From the NCBI RefSeq assembly GCF_000972845.2, contig NC_040025.1:19151399-19215398 (forward strand): a stretch of 64,000 nucleotides of DNA. Reading direction: 5' to 3'. Shown here piece after piece: positions 32,722 through 46,889 of this stretch. Each line of letters begins with the position of its first letter. The first letter of the stretch is position 1. This DNA is from Larimichthys crocea. Lineage: Eukaryota; Chordata; Actinopteri; Sciaenidae. The translations under genes and the position numbers were made by a program. The notes under the pieces are model-generated. The model was not told the DNA's origin, ran no database searches, and was given only the letters and a program-made list of their open reading frames with translations.

Positions 32722-35191
32722 ATGTTCTCACCACACCAAACCTTAGAAGCACCTTTTTCCTGCTCCCTCCCCTCCCTTTCCATCTCCCCATTTTCCATTT
32801 TTTCCTTTTTTCTTCTTGTCCTTGGGAATTCAATCATGGAATAATGTTGCTGGAAACCTTTCCTCTATGTATTCATGTAACAAGGCTGGGCTAGTGGGTG
32901 TTATTGTATGTCCTTGAAATGATGTAGATGCTATCAGTTTCACTGCTGGCTATGAATGTTGAACATGTGAATGAGATGGGAAAAAAGGTTCAGTATGACT
33001 GTAAGTGAAAGTTAGAGCAGGCACGATGATGACTAGAGTTGTGGGAAATGTTGAGTCTAAGAGTAAGAGTTAAAATAGGACAATCTGCCTTATTTTTATG
33101 GCCTTCTTGTGCCTCTTCTATTGTCGCCAAAAGACGGGCTTGTAGATGGAAGATGGAGATGAACAATAGCAAACTGATATGCTTGCATAATGGAACCAAG
33201 GAAAGGGGAAATATGGCTGACATGAAGTAAAATCAAGACGTGTCAGCAAATATTAATAGTTGACTGCAGTTTTTTAGCATGAGTGGCTTTATAAAATTCA
33301 CTGTCCACCTTTTTTTGTGACACTGTAATGATCTAACAGCAATTTATTAAAGCAAATCATTCTTTTGAGGCTATGAGAAAATGGCTACACATATATTTCA
33401 GAGCCTTTTGGATGCGGATACAGTGCTTTGGAAGCAATTGTGGTATAGTCCAGAGATCTTTCAGGCCAAAGTCACATGACAAACATGATAAATGGGAATA
33501 ATTCTCCACCTCGTGCTCATATTGTTTCCAGACTGACCCAAAACAAGTCTCAATGCCACCCCTTGACCTCAAGCCCCCTCCCCCATGGGCTCCAATAGTC
33601 AATCATGTTTTACATTGCGCATTAACCTGCCATTGACCTCTGTATGCTAAACCCAATTGCCATATTATTTCCACCGTAATGTTCTACCCTTAGTTATCTC
33701 CCTAGAACTGAATCAGATTTTGTGCCCCACTTTACCCTCAGGCATCAAAAAATGCCTCAAATGACTGCTAGGGCCTATGGAGAGGATGAGAGGATGGGGG
33801 TGGGGGAGTTGTCTCATCTAAATCACCAAAAATGGGATCTAAGAGAGAAGCTGCATCAGTAAAGAGGGCAGAGGACTTTTCTTTTCTGCTGCTGGAAAGG
33901 AAAGTTTGGATGTAAGACACAGTCACAAATGTTATTTCCTGATTAGAAACAGTGGATTTAAAAATGTAAAAAACATAAAAAAATAAAATAAAATAAAAAC
34001 GTAGCTCTTTAGAAAAGGCCCCTCTGACACTTTTAATGTCTCTAATCATCTTTTGCTGGTTTCACCAATTATTACTTTTGTTATTACAACCAAGTGCGTT
34101 TGACCAATGCCCTCACAAATGTGCCTACTTATCCCGCTAATACCGAGAATAATGATAATCCTGTGATGATGTTTTGAAGTCAAAATAATGCTAATGCCTC
34201 TAATGATGAAGCGTGCTCAGAAATCCCTCCCCGTCATCCCATTGTCTCCCGTGGCGGAGTAGCTGGCCCCCGCAGCCCCATGGGAAATCTGTAATGTATT
34301 CAGCCAGGCCTTGGGAGTAAAATGAAAACAAATGTGGTGTAATAAAGGAGAGAAGATGAAGCGATTCTGTGATGATGCTCTCCACCAGCCTTATAAATCA
34401 AAATAAAAGTGGAGCAGGTCATATGTGCCCCCACCCTTACTGGGTACACACACACAGATATATATGTATATGTATACACACACACACGCTCACAGTCACA
34501 TGCATGCATACTAATACAGAAGAAGAACAAGAAGAAGGCAGCCGAAAATACAAGAAGAACCATCTATTTGTAACCAACATAACGTCTCCTTAAATTAAAG
34601 CTTACTTCGAATTAAAACTGTTGTTTCTTGTACATTTGCATGCATATCAGCTGTTTATTTGCATTAAATAATTGCAGAAAAGACCAACTATGATCAAATT
34701 TCTTAATATCATCTTAAACCTCACTTACACCATTCATAGAAATGTGAAACTATTTTCGAAGCTCAGAAAACAGATATTTTGCCAACCTTTTCTACTTTGT
34801 AACCCCTCAAATAATGCCTGTTTGTTACACCACAGAAAATGAAAATGTGTGTTATATGCAGATCCACAAAAGTGTGTTTTCCAGGTTTAGGTCCAAGAGG
34901 TCCAAGAGGTAAAATGATCTAATAATTCACAAGAAAAAGCAATGATTAGCGAAACCCCTGAAAAAAAAAATTAATAAAGGTTTGTGCAATATAAATGTTT
35001 TACCCTGTTAATCATCTCACGATCCCTCAAGACTTGGCTTTCAGGGGGCCCACTGGCGGTCTCCCAGTTTGGAAACTACTACTACTGTAATTAAGCACGA
35101 TTGAAGCTGAAGGGGGGTGGCAGTACTGCCCTCCACCTGTAGGGGCTGCTGTGGTGTCAGTGCACCTACAGTATGAAGCCAATGATTCTGA

Positions 35192-35195
<4 letters not shown>

Positions 35196-35237
<42 letters not shown>
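35196..35237. repeat. (GA)n microsatellite
   Basis: A perfect GA run of about 42 bases. Confidence 0.95.
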
Positions 35238-35238
<1 letters not shown>

Positions 35239-35849
35239 CTTGCTGATGGTACAGTAGTGGCAGTACTCATTATACAAAATCCAAAAAATTAAAATGGCCA
35301 AAAAACAAAAATCCCAGAAACAGCTGGATATCTTGGCCCAGATTTTAAGCAGGCAACTGAAGACAGAGGTTTATTGACAAGAGGATTGGGGTTGATTTGA
35401 AAACTGTCACCCTCACATACGTGTGGTGTGTTAGGTTTTAAGGTCAGTAACAAGAAGGGAGTCTTTTTTTTCTCCTTTAGGATACATCTGCATTATGATT
35501 GTGGAATACACTAGTCTCCTTCAGTCGCTTTCAAACCTGCAAACTTCGAAGATGGATTTGAGACTTTCTCTGACAAGGTGCTTATTACACAGATAAAGAA
35601 TAGTAAACAAAGAGTACAATAAATAATTGATGCCTAATAAGTTGAGGGAGAGCGCACCAGGGTTCCTTTTTTTTTTTTTCGGGCCAAGAATAGAGAAAGC
35701 CTCCTGAGTTGTTTATTTCCTCCATCCTTTCTTTCTTTTCATGTCCTTCTCATTTTACGAGCCATGAGTCAACACAGCACACGTAAATGATATTTTGACA
35801 CAGAGAGCCATGAATAATGCATTTGAATTTACTTTTATGCCAGAGTTAG

Positions 35850-36062
35850 ACCCCTCTCAGCACCCTTTCTCTCCCTCCCCATCTCTCCTTTCTCTCCCCC
35901 CCTCCCCCCTTCTCCTCCCCAACCCCCCCTTTTTTTCTCTTTACCCCACCCTCCTCCTCCTCCTCTTTTTTCCTCTTCCTCTCTTCACTATTCATCCTCA
36001 TCAGAGCTCAACCTCATTTCTCCTCTCCTCGCCCCTCCCTCCTTTTCTCCTCCCTGCACCTC
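35850..36062 (+). repeat. Polypyrimidine tract
   Basis: About 210 bases almost entirely C and T on the plus strand, with C-runs and CTCC blocks. The plus-strand frame of 128 codons across it (Pro, Leu, Ser and Phe only) is a composition artefact. Confidence 0.8.
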
Positions 36063-38443
36063 CATCAGACAGCAGGGAGGAAACAGTACAGGATCGAGCT
36101 TTCAGGACTGAACATCTACCATATCTGTGTTTATTATCCAGGTCTTGCTCAGGTGGCTGCTCGCTGACATGTTTGAGATAGGAATTGGGGCGCAGGTGAG
36201 ATATCTGGCAAAAGTTGAGTGCAAAGATTGACTTACTAGCTTATTTATTGATTCACTGTGATCTGATAGGCTGAAGTAAGGTAAATAAAACGTGTGAAAT
36301 AAAGTAAAAGACTGTTTTTTTTGTGTTATGTTGAAAGTGACATTTTTTTTCTTTAAAGTAATCAACCATTTCAAGAGCAGGGAAACCTTTTACATATGTC
36401 ACTATACACCACCTAATGAAAGCCTGTGAGGTCAGCGAGGCCCTGATGAAGCCAACGGCACACATTGATTCAGTGTCTAAATTAATCATCCATAACTTGA
36501 TCTGTTCCGATAAAGTCATCAGCAGACGGCATACTGCATGATCAGCAGCAGTCATTCTTCCCCTGCCACGTCGCTCATGTTTAGCCCGGGGGGCCCACAA
36601 AGTGCCAGGCATGGCCGTGTTTTAAAAGTAAATTAAAAACATTTATTCTGCTGCTAAATAGCTCGCTTGTAGTCAACAGAGGAAGTGAGGGTGAAGTTCA
36701 TGGTGTTCATCATCTCCGTCATCGCCATTTTATGCTGTTTTTGCTCCTCCACCCACACATTATCATCACCTTTAGGTATTTTCCAAGCTACGGTCCATGT
36801 TACCATCTCTCAGAAATACCTTGAATTTGTTCTTTGATTTGATGGTTTTCTTCACTTTTTTATTACTGCACTGGCTGTTTTAAGGGTTAAAATAAACGAT
36901 TTTTTTTTTAAATCAGTGACATACAGTGATATACTCTACCATCTGAACTAGGGGTGTCACAACATACCAATATTGACAACGCCTTTTGAATAATTTCCGT
37001 TTCTTTCCGTTACGCCTTGTTGTTCACACTCCAAGATAGAAGATGGCAGTACCACACCTAAACACTGGTTGTGCCAGTGTTACAGTTGAGTGTGATTCAT
37101 TTGCCAAAAAAACGGAGACAAGACACGAAGAAAGAAATGAAGTTCTCTAATTGAAAAAATGCAGTCTTTCTTTAGATATCCTGATAACATCGTTATTGCA
37201 AATTCTTTTGCTCAGGGTAAACGAGGACTAAAAATCTGATTTTTGCCACAAAAATTTCATTTCCCCGCCAAAAAAGCTTCATTTTATCTTTTCACTTTCT
37301 GAGATTTTCTACAACTAAACAGTATCTCATCTTCGGTTTTTTGATCCCTTTGTCATATGTGTTGCAACTTTGTAATTTTGTCCAAAAAAAACTTCCAAAA
37401 AAACATCCTGATCCCAAAAGCTCTGCAGGTGAAATAAAGGTTACATTTAAATGAGAGATAAAGTGTCAGTGAGACACATCAATACCTACAGCAAAACAAC
37501 TCTGAGCAGAAGCTGTTTCAGATAAAATCTTATCATATGATGTATATTGATGTGTAAGTCTTTGACATTAAAAAGTTTTGGAAGCCCTGATCCAGACTAT
37601 AATCCAGATGGTGATACCAGTCGTTGGCTGCGGCCTGTAATCTACTTATTTTACTCTGAGGAGTAATACAGTCTTCATCCCTCTGGTGTGAAATCCCTCT
37701 GCTGAGAAGTGGCTTCGAAGGAAGCAGGGATGAATAATCTGCATCATCCTCAACGTCCACAGAGTGGTTCTTCATTCATAATTTAACGCCCCCAACCCCC
37801 CCTCCGCCTCCTCCTCCCCATTACATCTGATGAAAGCCACTGACCTGAAAATACAGAGGGAATGAGCTCCTTCAAGTATGGCGTTAACATTGTCTGCGTC
37901 TGTCCTGTACGTGTTGCCAGCAAACATCAATAAATGAGTCCAGTGTCAACACTGAGATCTGATGTCGTTTCGGTTCATCCACATGGGAATATGACACTAA
38001 CCAGCTTTCCACACAGATATTTCTTATTTGAATGAGGCACTGGAACATCACCTTAAACAGAATGCATATTTATACTGCATATTAAAGGGATCCTCAGACT
38101 GTGTAACTGGATGTTTTGCAGCAGGATGCACAATTACAGGAATTACTAAACTGTGAGATGTGATCAAATGTTTAAATAATCCAGTAAATTTGGACTAAAG
38201 ATCACATGCAGGGCTGTTTCATGAGTGAGAGGACATCCAAGACTGTTTTCATTTTATTTTCATATCATAATCATAAACAGTATTGTATGCATGAGTCCAT
38301 GCAGTATTGGAAAATCACATGTATTAAATGCATTTCTCTGAGGTTCCATGGTATGACCCAGAAACTGCATTTTCCCAGTGGTATTTGAAAAGTGCAAAGA
38401 TACACAGTATGCAGTTATATTTATTTAAATTGCGGTGTATAGG

Positions 38444-38472
38444 TGTGTGTGTGTGTGTGTGAGTGAGTGTGT
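38444..38472. repeat. (TG)n microsatellite
   Basis: A TG run with two AG interruptions. Confidence 0.9.
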
Positions 38473-39552
38473 GTGTGACTGAGAACATATTAATAGTACG
38501 TTTCCTTCTGGCCACACATTTTCCTGAGCTTAAACCTCTTTTAGTAGGCATCCTTTTGTTCTACTGTACGATTGGATTGTGAGGAACAATGGAAAGGGCT
38601 TAGCCCACAATAACAAGTAAACAGTGAATTAGTGCATCATCCTTTGCCCACAATGCACTGCCCTGTGCTGAAACACAAGAAAAATCTCTATTTCAATGGT
38701 TATTAAATAAACTTTAAAGATTTTTTTTTTGGCTGGAATTTGCTAAAATAATATTATATAACCACATTTCTCGGCCAACACAAGTTTGATGCTCTCCCTT
38801 TTCTTTCTTGTTAAACACGACCAGTTTTCACATTAAATATATAGGCTGTTTAATCACAGCTAAATGCATTAGTCACCGTGTTGGCCCGAGGCAAGGACTG
38901 TGTTCACAGCACATCATTTGCTGTGATATCTAAAGCTACCATATCCCTTAAAGCTAGTTTCACCGGGTGTATTTCTTGTTGCAGTTAAGTGCATATTTAA
39001 CAGACTCTCTAGTTTCTCTCACGTAGTAATTCATATCAAGTTTTTTTTAGAGATAAGCCCAATCTCGGAGCATACTTTAAGAACTTCCACCTCCCCTCCC
39101 CTTCCAAAAAGTGGAACAGAAAGAGGAAGCTCCATCATTGCCAACACTGTATCCATCCTGTATCAGCATGAAAATCAGGGTATATTGAGAACCTCAGTGT
39201 GACTTCAATGTACCACATGAGTCATCTGGGATTATGAGTCATATTCTGCCTCAGTACAACAAGAGCCCCGGCTTTACCACACACCTACAGACAGGGAAAC
39301 TTTTCACAGACTGAAGTTACCACCTCAGCATGCCTGTGACTGTCAACTATGCTAAAACTGGGACAATCGCTTTTTTTTTTCTTTTCTTTTTTTTTCCAGC
39401 TCGAATGTTCAACAGATGTGATTGGATCAAGTTTAAACTGACTTCAGAGGAGTAAACAATCTCCACAGTGGTGAGGAAATGGTGACTGATATGAAGCCTT
39501 TGACCTTTGAAACTTTGCATCGCTTTAAAAATTTTAATTTTTTTATTTTGTA

Positions 39553-39601
<49 letters not shown>

Positions 39602-39602
39602 G
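39553..39602. repeat. (TAGA)n microsatellite
   Basis: Twelve tetranucleotide units in the plus-strand orientation ATAG; the complementary motif forms another run at 46847-46890. Confidence 0.95.
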
Positions 39603-42589
39603 TGTAAACATGCAGGAACAAAGACCCTAGACTCGGAGTTAATTAAGTAAACTTAATCTGAAGTTGCAAACTCCCTTTGAAATGGATGCATCAGTGCCAT
39701 TATAGGAAAATAATTGTGGCTACTTTCATCCTCTGTGCAATTAGTCTCTCTTCTGTGAAGTCGTCAGTCAGATAAAGGACAAGAGCAGACAAAACCTTTG
39801 TCGCTTTAATCATTGCTCTGTTTTTTTTCCACACAGTGGAATGGAATGAGTTCCCTACAGCTGAATGTCAACAATTCAACGTGTCCTTCAGGCTTACTTT
39901 ACATCATTAGCGCTCTTCTTTGAGTTGATACTGTGACACTGTCAACCTGTGCTGTATGTTAAGGGACATGAGAAGCACCATGTTAATGTTATTTCAAACA
40001 CAGATCTTCAACACACTGACCACTGTGTCGAATTATACCATGATTAACATTTCACATTTCATTCTGAAGCTAAATATCTTGTTACAGAATTGGTGATTAG
40101 TGAATTAGTCCTTATCAGCTGTGTGCAGAATGTACTTATAATTCAATATATCAGTCAACACAACATGCTTTTCATCTATAAAGTGATTCTGACTTTAGAA
40201 AATATCAGCTTGGTACATTGATTATTGGATTTATTTATTCATAAAAGTAGCTCAAGAATGCATCCAAAATCAGAGACTTGTGGAGAGGACGTGTTTTATT
40301 TTCTGCAGTTAATAGAAAATCAAGGAGATGTTCAGATCAACAGTTAATACTCTTTGAAGTACTTTAAAAGTAATATGTTTCTTCACTGTGGCCGTTGAGG
40401 CTAAATGACAAATCGAGGTGAAATGTGGTAAGTAAACGGCTCGTGTTTCTGTTGTTTCACACACACCTACGCTGTTTTTGGTTTCGTAAGTTTCTTTCGG
40501 TCTTTCGTTTTGCCTCATGTCGTGGTGTTACATATCATATGACCTCTATTTGTTGCATAAAAGGTTTGCTTATCAAATCTAATGTAGTGTACTTGAATAT
40601 TACCACTTTATACTTCTCCAGACGCTGTGCCTTTGCAGATGTTATGCACAAAGCATTTTAATCATCTTAGAGAATATTGTGAATTGTTATATGTTACGTT
40701 AAAATGCTGCTTACATGTCAAGGCATCCAGAAAAGAGCTTTGCAGAAGCACTTTTTATTCAGCATTATCATATCGCTGCCTTATTGTGGTTCAAACATTG
40801 AAATACTTCCTTGATAACTAACTTCCTGACCTTTCTCTCTGTTTTGCCACTAATCACAGATAAAAGTGACTTATTGCGGAGCGGTTCATCTCTGGTGTAC
40901 GCAGTCACTTTCCATGGCACCGTGGTGAAGCCCAGTGAACCAAAGCTACAGTTTGAACAACGCCACCTCACCCCACCCCCACTCCCCTCACCCCAGCAGC
41001 ACCTCCCAATAAAACTGATTTGCTCTGGCATGTATTGTTTTGGAAAATAAATCAGTCGACTCTTTCCACTTCATGCACTCATGACATCATTTGTTTCCCC
41101 TCTTAACTCAATTATTGTCACTTAGTTCATCTGTACGGCAACAATGACCTGTAGCTACAGTATTCAGGGCCCTTCCCTCTCTCTCAAGCATGACAGAAAG
41201 GACTAGGAAACGGTTACGCCTTGAGCCTGTAAGTTTGTCAAAGTTAAATACAAGAGAGCATATTATCCGCCTTATTTTTCTGTCACCCAATCCCCTTTTT
41301 CCCGCCTCGAAAATAAGCTTCAAGGTAATTGTGTCATTGTGTCATAAGGCACAAGAAAAAATGGTAATCCATTAAATTGTATTCCGTGTTCTATGTTGCT
41401 TTTGTAGTACAGAGCGACTCCACAGGATTTTGGAAAGGTGAATTATGAATAATTGCCTTTGATCCAAAAAGCCTGACGAGTAATAACATTTAATGCTATA
41501 GCTGATCAATGAAACTGAGCCTCTGTGTTTTTTTCATGTTCGATGAGACAGTTTTACAGAAGGTACCAGCTTGTTTATAATCATATTCACAAAGAGAAAT
41601 TGTGATTTACACCCGAGGTATTGCCACAAAGTTGTTAAGTTTTCTTGAGTTTACTTTACTTTAGTTTCACCTTTAACCTTTGCTGCCTGACATGTTCATG
41701 AGCAGCTGAAATGTTAAGTTACAGCTAGTTTGGATGTAGAAAAAAAAAACTGTCATCCTGGTGAATAATTTAGCATTAAACATGAGAGGGGGCCAGATGT
41801 TATTGAACACACACATCCAGAAAGGTCTTTGTTGTGTCAATTAGTTGATTAAGTATCATCTACTCCCATGTTGCCACCGGAAACCTGATCTGTTTTTAAA
41901 TGGATTCATATTACAGGGGCAGTGGAGAGCAAGAGAAAGGGGACATTTTCAATTACATGTCAGCATATTTGACTGACCGTCAGCCACCATTTGATCAGGC
42001 TTTTACTTTAATTGCTTGCATTTCATTAAGTATAATATTTTATGGTGGAATTTAATCAGTGGGGATTCGGAGACACTGTCTGTGGGCTGTGTGGAGGCAA
42101 ACAGCAGAGTACGTTAAATGAAACTAGGGGAGGGCTTCATTTAAATCTGAAATTAGAAATATGTTGGTGTTTAATTAGATTCATACCACTTAATTTCTGA
42201 TTTTGTATATGCAGGTTAAAGCCATCAGCCCAGTAAGTGGACAAACAGCTGTGTAGTAAACACTTGTCAGCATCAAATTACTGGATGAAAAAATCTTTAC
42301 TTGTTAACAATGAAAATTTAACTAGTGAAAATGAGCAACATGCGTCTCACCTCTAACATTTTAAAGTGTTTAAAAGATACTTGAAATCCTTTCAGAGAAC
42401 TGAAACCCTTTGTTTAAAAAACTATTTCTACCCACGCAAAAATATTTTCTTCCTACACAAAATCTCTAGGATGCCTTCAGTAGATGTGATCATTTGCAGC
42501 AAAGAGGAAAACAGCAACGAAACACAAAGACACAAAGAAGACACAGAGTGAGCATGAGTGGGTATGAGGAAAAGAGAAAGGAGTGAGAT

Positions 42590-43485
42590 ACGGACTGAGT
42601 ATAAGATCTTTTACTTATGTAACAGGATGAAAATACTACATTACATTCAAACATTTAAACTGTTACTGAAGTAAAAGTACAGAACAGCAAAAGTAAAATT
42701 ACTCGCTATACGAAATGGCACTGAGTGTCAGAGTGTTATACTGATCATGCAGTAGTTGTAATGATGCATTTGCATATTACGCATTTAATGTTGTCAAGCT
42801 TATTTTAACAATTTAATATAAAAATTTTCAAATGACCCTTTAATAAGAAGGACTGGATTCGAAGTTGAAGAGTTTATTCTTGTACAAGAAGGAGCGTTTC
42901 ACAGTGCAACACACAAAAGGGGTTACAGAGAAAAAGGCTCGCCGTGGAGCTCTAACAGTTGGTTCTTATAAACTCTCTAATGGGCTGTCTCGGACCCCTC
43001 CCCATAGATACAAATAACATCATAAGTCTTCTTAATGTCCTTTAATAGTTAGCATTTCCCCAATTTAAATGTCACCTCTCTGACCTGTCCCTGGCCCTTA
43101 TTCTGTTCTGGATTTCTTCTATTTATATATTAACCTGGACTTTACCTTACCCTGCCAGCCTTAGCAACAAAATCTTATTAGAGAAGGGAAAACAGAACAT
43201 GTGAGGAGTAGGAACATATGTACACATCATATGAGTCAAGACATCTGAAACACAGTATGAACCTAATTTTTATAACAGATGGGTGTTTTAATCTTAAGCA
43301 ACATATTAAAAAAAAATCATGATGTGTTTCACATGGAAAGTATAATATTTCCTTCTGTTATATGGTGGAGTATGAAGTAGCCTAAAATTGAAATACATAA
43401 AAAATGTGCTTAAGTTTAGTACTTGTACTTATGTATAGTATAGTAATATAGTAATACATTATAGTACTTAGTTATATTTCCTCAC
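42590..43485 (+). repeat. Dispersed fish repeat, family B copy 2, interrupted
   Basis: The left part (to about 42800) carries ACTGAAGTAAAAGTACAGAA and AGAGTGTTATACTGAT boxes. The right part (from about 43325) carries ATATTTCCTTCTGTTATATG and closes TACTTAGTTATATTTCCTCA, the expected 3' end of the family. Between them about 0.5 kb is foreign to the family: it is GC-richer, begins near GGACTGGATTCGAAG and has no coding capacity. It may be a solo LTR or another non-autonomous insert. Confidence 0.55.
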
Positions 43486-44344
43486 TGTAAGACAGAGACA
43501 AGACACCCTGAGCCAAGCCTGTTGATGCATGCCTCAGCCCAGCAGGGCGTCTTCATCCTCCTGAATATTTAGCAAGCACCTGATTCTCAGCTGATAGTCC
43601 AGACCTGGCCATATTAGGTCAGGAACATCACAAGACCTGATCCTCCACCACCTGCCAGAGGGAGACACATCAGCAGCTCATCTTTTCTCTGTCAAAGTCT
43701 CCAGTTCACCTGAAAAGAAAGAGGAGGAAATATATATTTTTTTTTTCAGAGCCAGATAATCCATGCAGCCGATGGAAGACATGTCACCTGTGGATTTGTA
43801 AAAATCTTTGGTTTGCTGATGAAACAAAATTTTAATCCAAAATGTGGCAGCAGATAATAACTGCTATGGAGCCTTTCTGTCTATCAGCAAAGCAGGAAAA
43901 AAACACTCAGGCTTAATTGCTTGCACAAAACAATTAATAAAGCCTGTTCTGTTTTGAAAATAAAGATGAAAATGGCAGCGATATGACAAATTAATTAGGC
44001 TGATAGTTTTTGGGTTTTATTTGCACAGATTATTGCGATCGTCTCTATAGAAACAGAGTGTTCTTCTGGATTATTTGTAACTGGGACTCTGTTTCTGGGA
44101 AGCCACATAGCTGTTGAATTTTTAAAATGTAAAGTTTCCAGTGCTTTCGACAATATTTCGACAACAAAATTCCATTCACCTCTAGTGTACTATGAGGAGG
44201 CAAAAATCTCAGAGATATTTCAAAATGTGGGGAAATTAAAGCAAAGTGATGTGTGTGGGTTGGAAAAGAAATGAACCCTTTAATAAGGGTGGACTCCAGT
44301 TTTATTTTTAGCCATGCTAGTTGCATCTCTAGGGATGGCAATGT
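43486..44344. other. Non-coding stretch between two repeats
   Basis: No exon or RNA gene recognised. The sequence is unique apart from short homopolymer runs. Confidence 0.5.
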
Positions 44345-44765
44345 CAGTCAGTTGTTCTGCGACTTTGGTCCAGACTGGAATATTTTGACAACTACTGGAT
44401 AAATGATCATGACATTTTGATGACAGATATTCATAGTCTTCAGAAGTTGAGTCCTAGTCATTGGGGATCCCCAATGACTTTTCCTCTAGCACCACCGTGC
44501 GGTTGACTGCAACATCTGGACAACTTTTGGCTACACTGCCATGACATTTGGCTCAGACATTATTGTCCTCATAAGGGACGATTGGAAAAATGTTCTAGCA
44601 CCATCATCAGATCTAACTTTTAATTTATCTATGATTAAACACCTGCAAAACAAAATTAAAATGTATTTATCCTCAGCTATTCTTTGATAATCATTAACTG
44701 TTAGCACACTAACACACTAAACTAAGATGTGAACATGGTAAACATCATATCAGCTTATGTTTCAT
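44345..44765 (+). repeat. Dispersed fish repeat, family A copy 2
   Basis: Two monomers are visible, each with a GACATT core, an ATTCATAG or ATTATTG segment and a CTAGCACCA box. They are followed by the family tail TTAGCACACTAACACACTAA and GTGAACATGGTAAACAT. The orientation is the same as the copy at 2345. Confidence 0.7.
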
Positions 44766-46846
44766 ATCAGAACCACGCTGGATTTAGCTTGTTTAGGTTT
44801 TCTCACACTGAGATAGTGCTGTGTTATTCTCACCCCGTGTCATCTCAGTGCTAATCCATTCAGTTTGGCCCAAAACACCACAAATAACTGCAGGAGACGG
44901 GCATAAACAAAAGCAATTCTCTTTGACTGCCTTCTCTGACATTGTTTCTCAGTAAGAAATGGGGAAAACCATGAGGCAGTTTCATTCATCCTATATGCAC
45001 AACGCCGTGCGTGGGTGTTCACCTAACAGATGGACATCCTGATCTAAATTATAATCAGGTTATCCAGTGAGAAGAGGGACAGCTCATCATTGATGGGCAT
45101 GTCATTTGCATAAAAGTACACACTGCTTGTGAAAACCCCCTCATAGCCTGTGACATATGCCTTCGGTTCACTTTATCTAGGAATGCACAGTGCCCAATTC
45201 ACAGTCACAAAAAGACAAGACAACAGGCGTTGAACAAAAACAACAACAAAAAAAAAAGATTCACGAGCATTGTAGAGAAGCAGTTCACTCCTCTTCTGCC
45301 ATTTTTTTTTTTTTTTACAGAAATACCGCAGCTCTGAGTGCTGTTAATACTTTGTGTGTCAATTTGTTCGTGTTTGCCAGACAGTGTTCAGTAGCAGCCT
45401 CTGGGGCTTGTCTACAGTCAAACAGCCTTTCTCCTCTCTTCCTCTGTTTTCTGTCAGTTTTAAGTGATAGAAGACAAGGGTGAGGGATGTCGGCAACAAG
45501 CAGCTGTACAGGAGTCTGTTGATGCTGGTCTCTCTTGGCACATGTAGAGCTGTCACTTTTCCTCTCAATCACAAAATCTGCGTCTTGGTGTGAAAACACG
45601 GAGGCAGAAATGATTTTTTTTTTTCAAATCTTTGACCACCATCTTAATACAGTTTGATTTATGAATATTATTTAGAATCTGAAAGAAATGACGCAGTCGG
45701 TGCCAGAACTTATTGGTAAAATGCATTTAATTAAAATAATGTTTCAGAATTAGACTGTTAATTTAGAGGAAAGAAACAAAATCTTGCTGTGTTTATTTGC
45801 TCAGTTTTCTGTGCTTACTCTTTTGTATCGTAATGGCAATATTTTCACAATGTTCCTCCACCATCTGTGGGAATGTGATACCTTTCTATAGCTGAGTGAA
45901 ATAGGGGTGGGGAGGGGGGGGAGGAAGTGGTGTTCTCTAATCCCAGAATCCCTCACATCGAATCATGCAAATTTGGTGCACTTTGAAGCGAATCCAGCTC
46001 CTACCATATGCAGAGTGAAAACAACAATCTATTATGCATGCATTGCACCAAGCTTATGGTAATGTTATTTCACTGCTATTCCTATAAAGTCAAATTTGCA
46101 GATGCACAACATATCTAAAGTTTCTTTTAAAATAATATTTGTCTCATTGTGGTGTGTATTTGGGAATAACAAGCAAAGTGTTTGGAGGTAGCTGCTGAGA
46201 TCTGTTTGCGTCTCACCTATGGACGTGATGCTCGAAAATTGGACGGGTGGTATTTTCTTCTTTTCCAATCTGTGTCTCCATATTCACTCTGAGTGTGTTC
46301 TCATGATTCAAGCTCTGCTCTTCAAAGACAACAACACAATTGAAAACTTCCTGCAATACAAAGCTGTTTGTTTTCAATGGTGTTTGCACCAAGAAGCTTA
46401 GCGTTCATGATGTCTTTGTCATCAGTAACAGACCATGTTATCCCGTCACAACAACATGATTAAGTTAGAGATCTCCATCAGCCACAAATAAACTTTTAAT
46501 GACCAGGTATGTGTTTAAACTCTCAGGCTGTTCATCAAAACACACTGTTGGGCACATTGTATTTCACAAGCCAAAAAGATGCCAGCATGCTTTGTTGCTT
46601 TCTGTATACGGCTGGATTAAGAACACAACATCAATGATATTTCCATTTGTTCAATGGATAATTAGGGCCCACGACATGCCAAGAATCATTTTCCATCTTG
46701 GCTCATCCTAATTTGGGGGAGGAATCATGCAAAGTGTAATTGGCAGGACACGATGTGACTGGTGTCTCCCAAGTGGATCCATGCTTTGTTAAAACATGCA
46801 GTTCTTAATGAAGAGGCAAGTGGCTCGCGATTATGTTGTGTTGTCA

Positions 46847-46889
<43 letters not shown>

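Larger units (their letters stand above)
31833..42589. other. Non-coding: gene-poor region, middle part
   Basis: About 10.8 kb without a recognised exon on either strand. It contains a TA run (32702-32721), a GA run (35196-35237), a pyrimidine tract (about 35850-36062), a TG run (38444-38472) and a TAGA run (39553-39602). Several stretches are unique, free of simple repeats and compositionally mixed (34130-34400, 36400-36620, 41060-41330), and are candidates for regulatory DNA. The longest frame, 119 codons on the minus strand at 36253-36612, has no recognisable family. Confidence 0.55.

Noticed and set aside
35795..36181. 128-codon plus-strand frame
   Set aside because: It follows the polypyrimidine tract and is a composition artefact.
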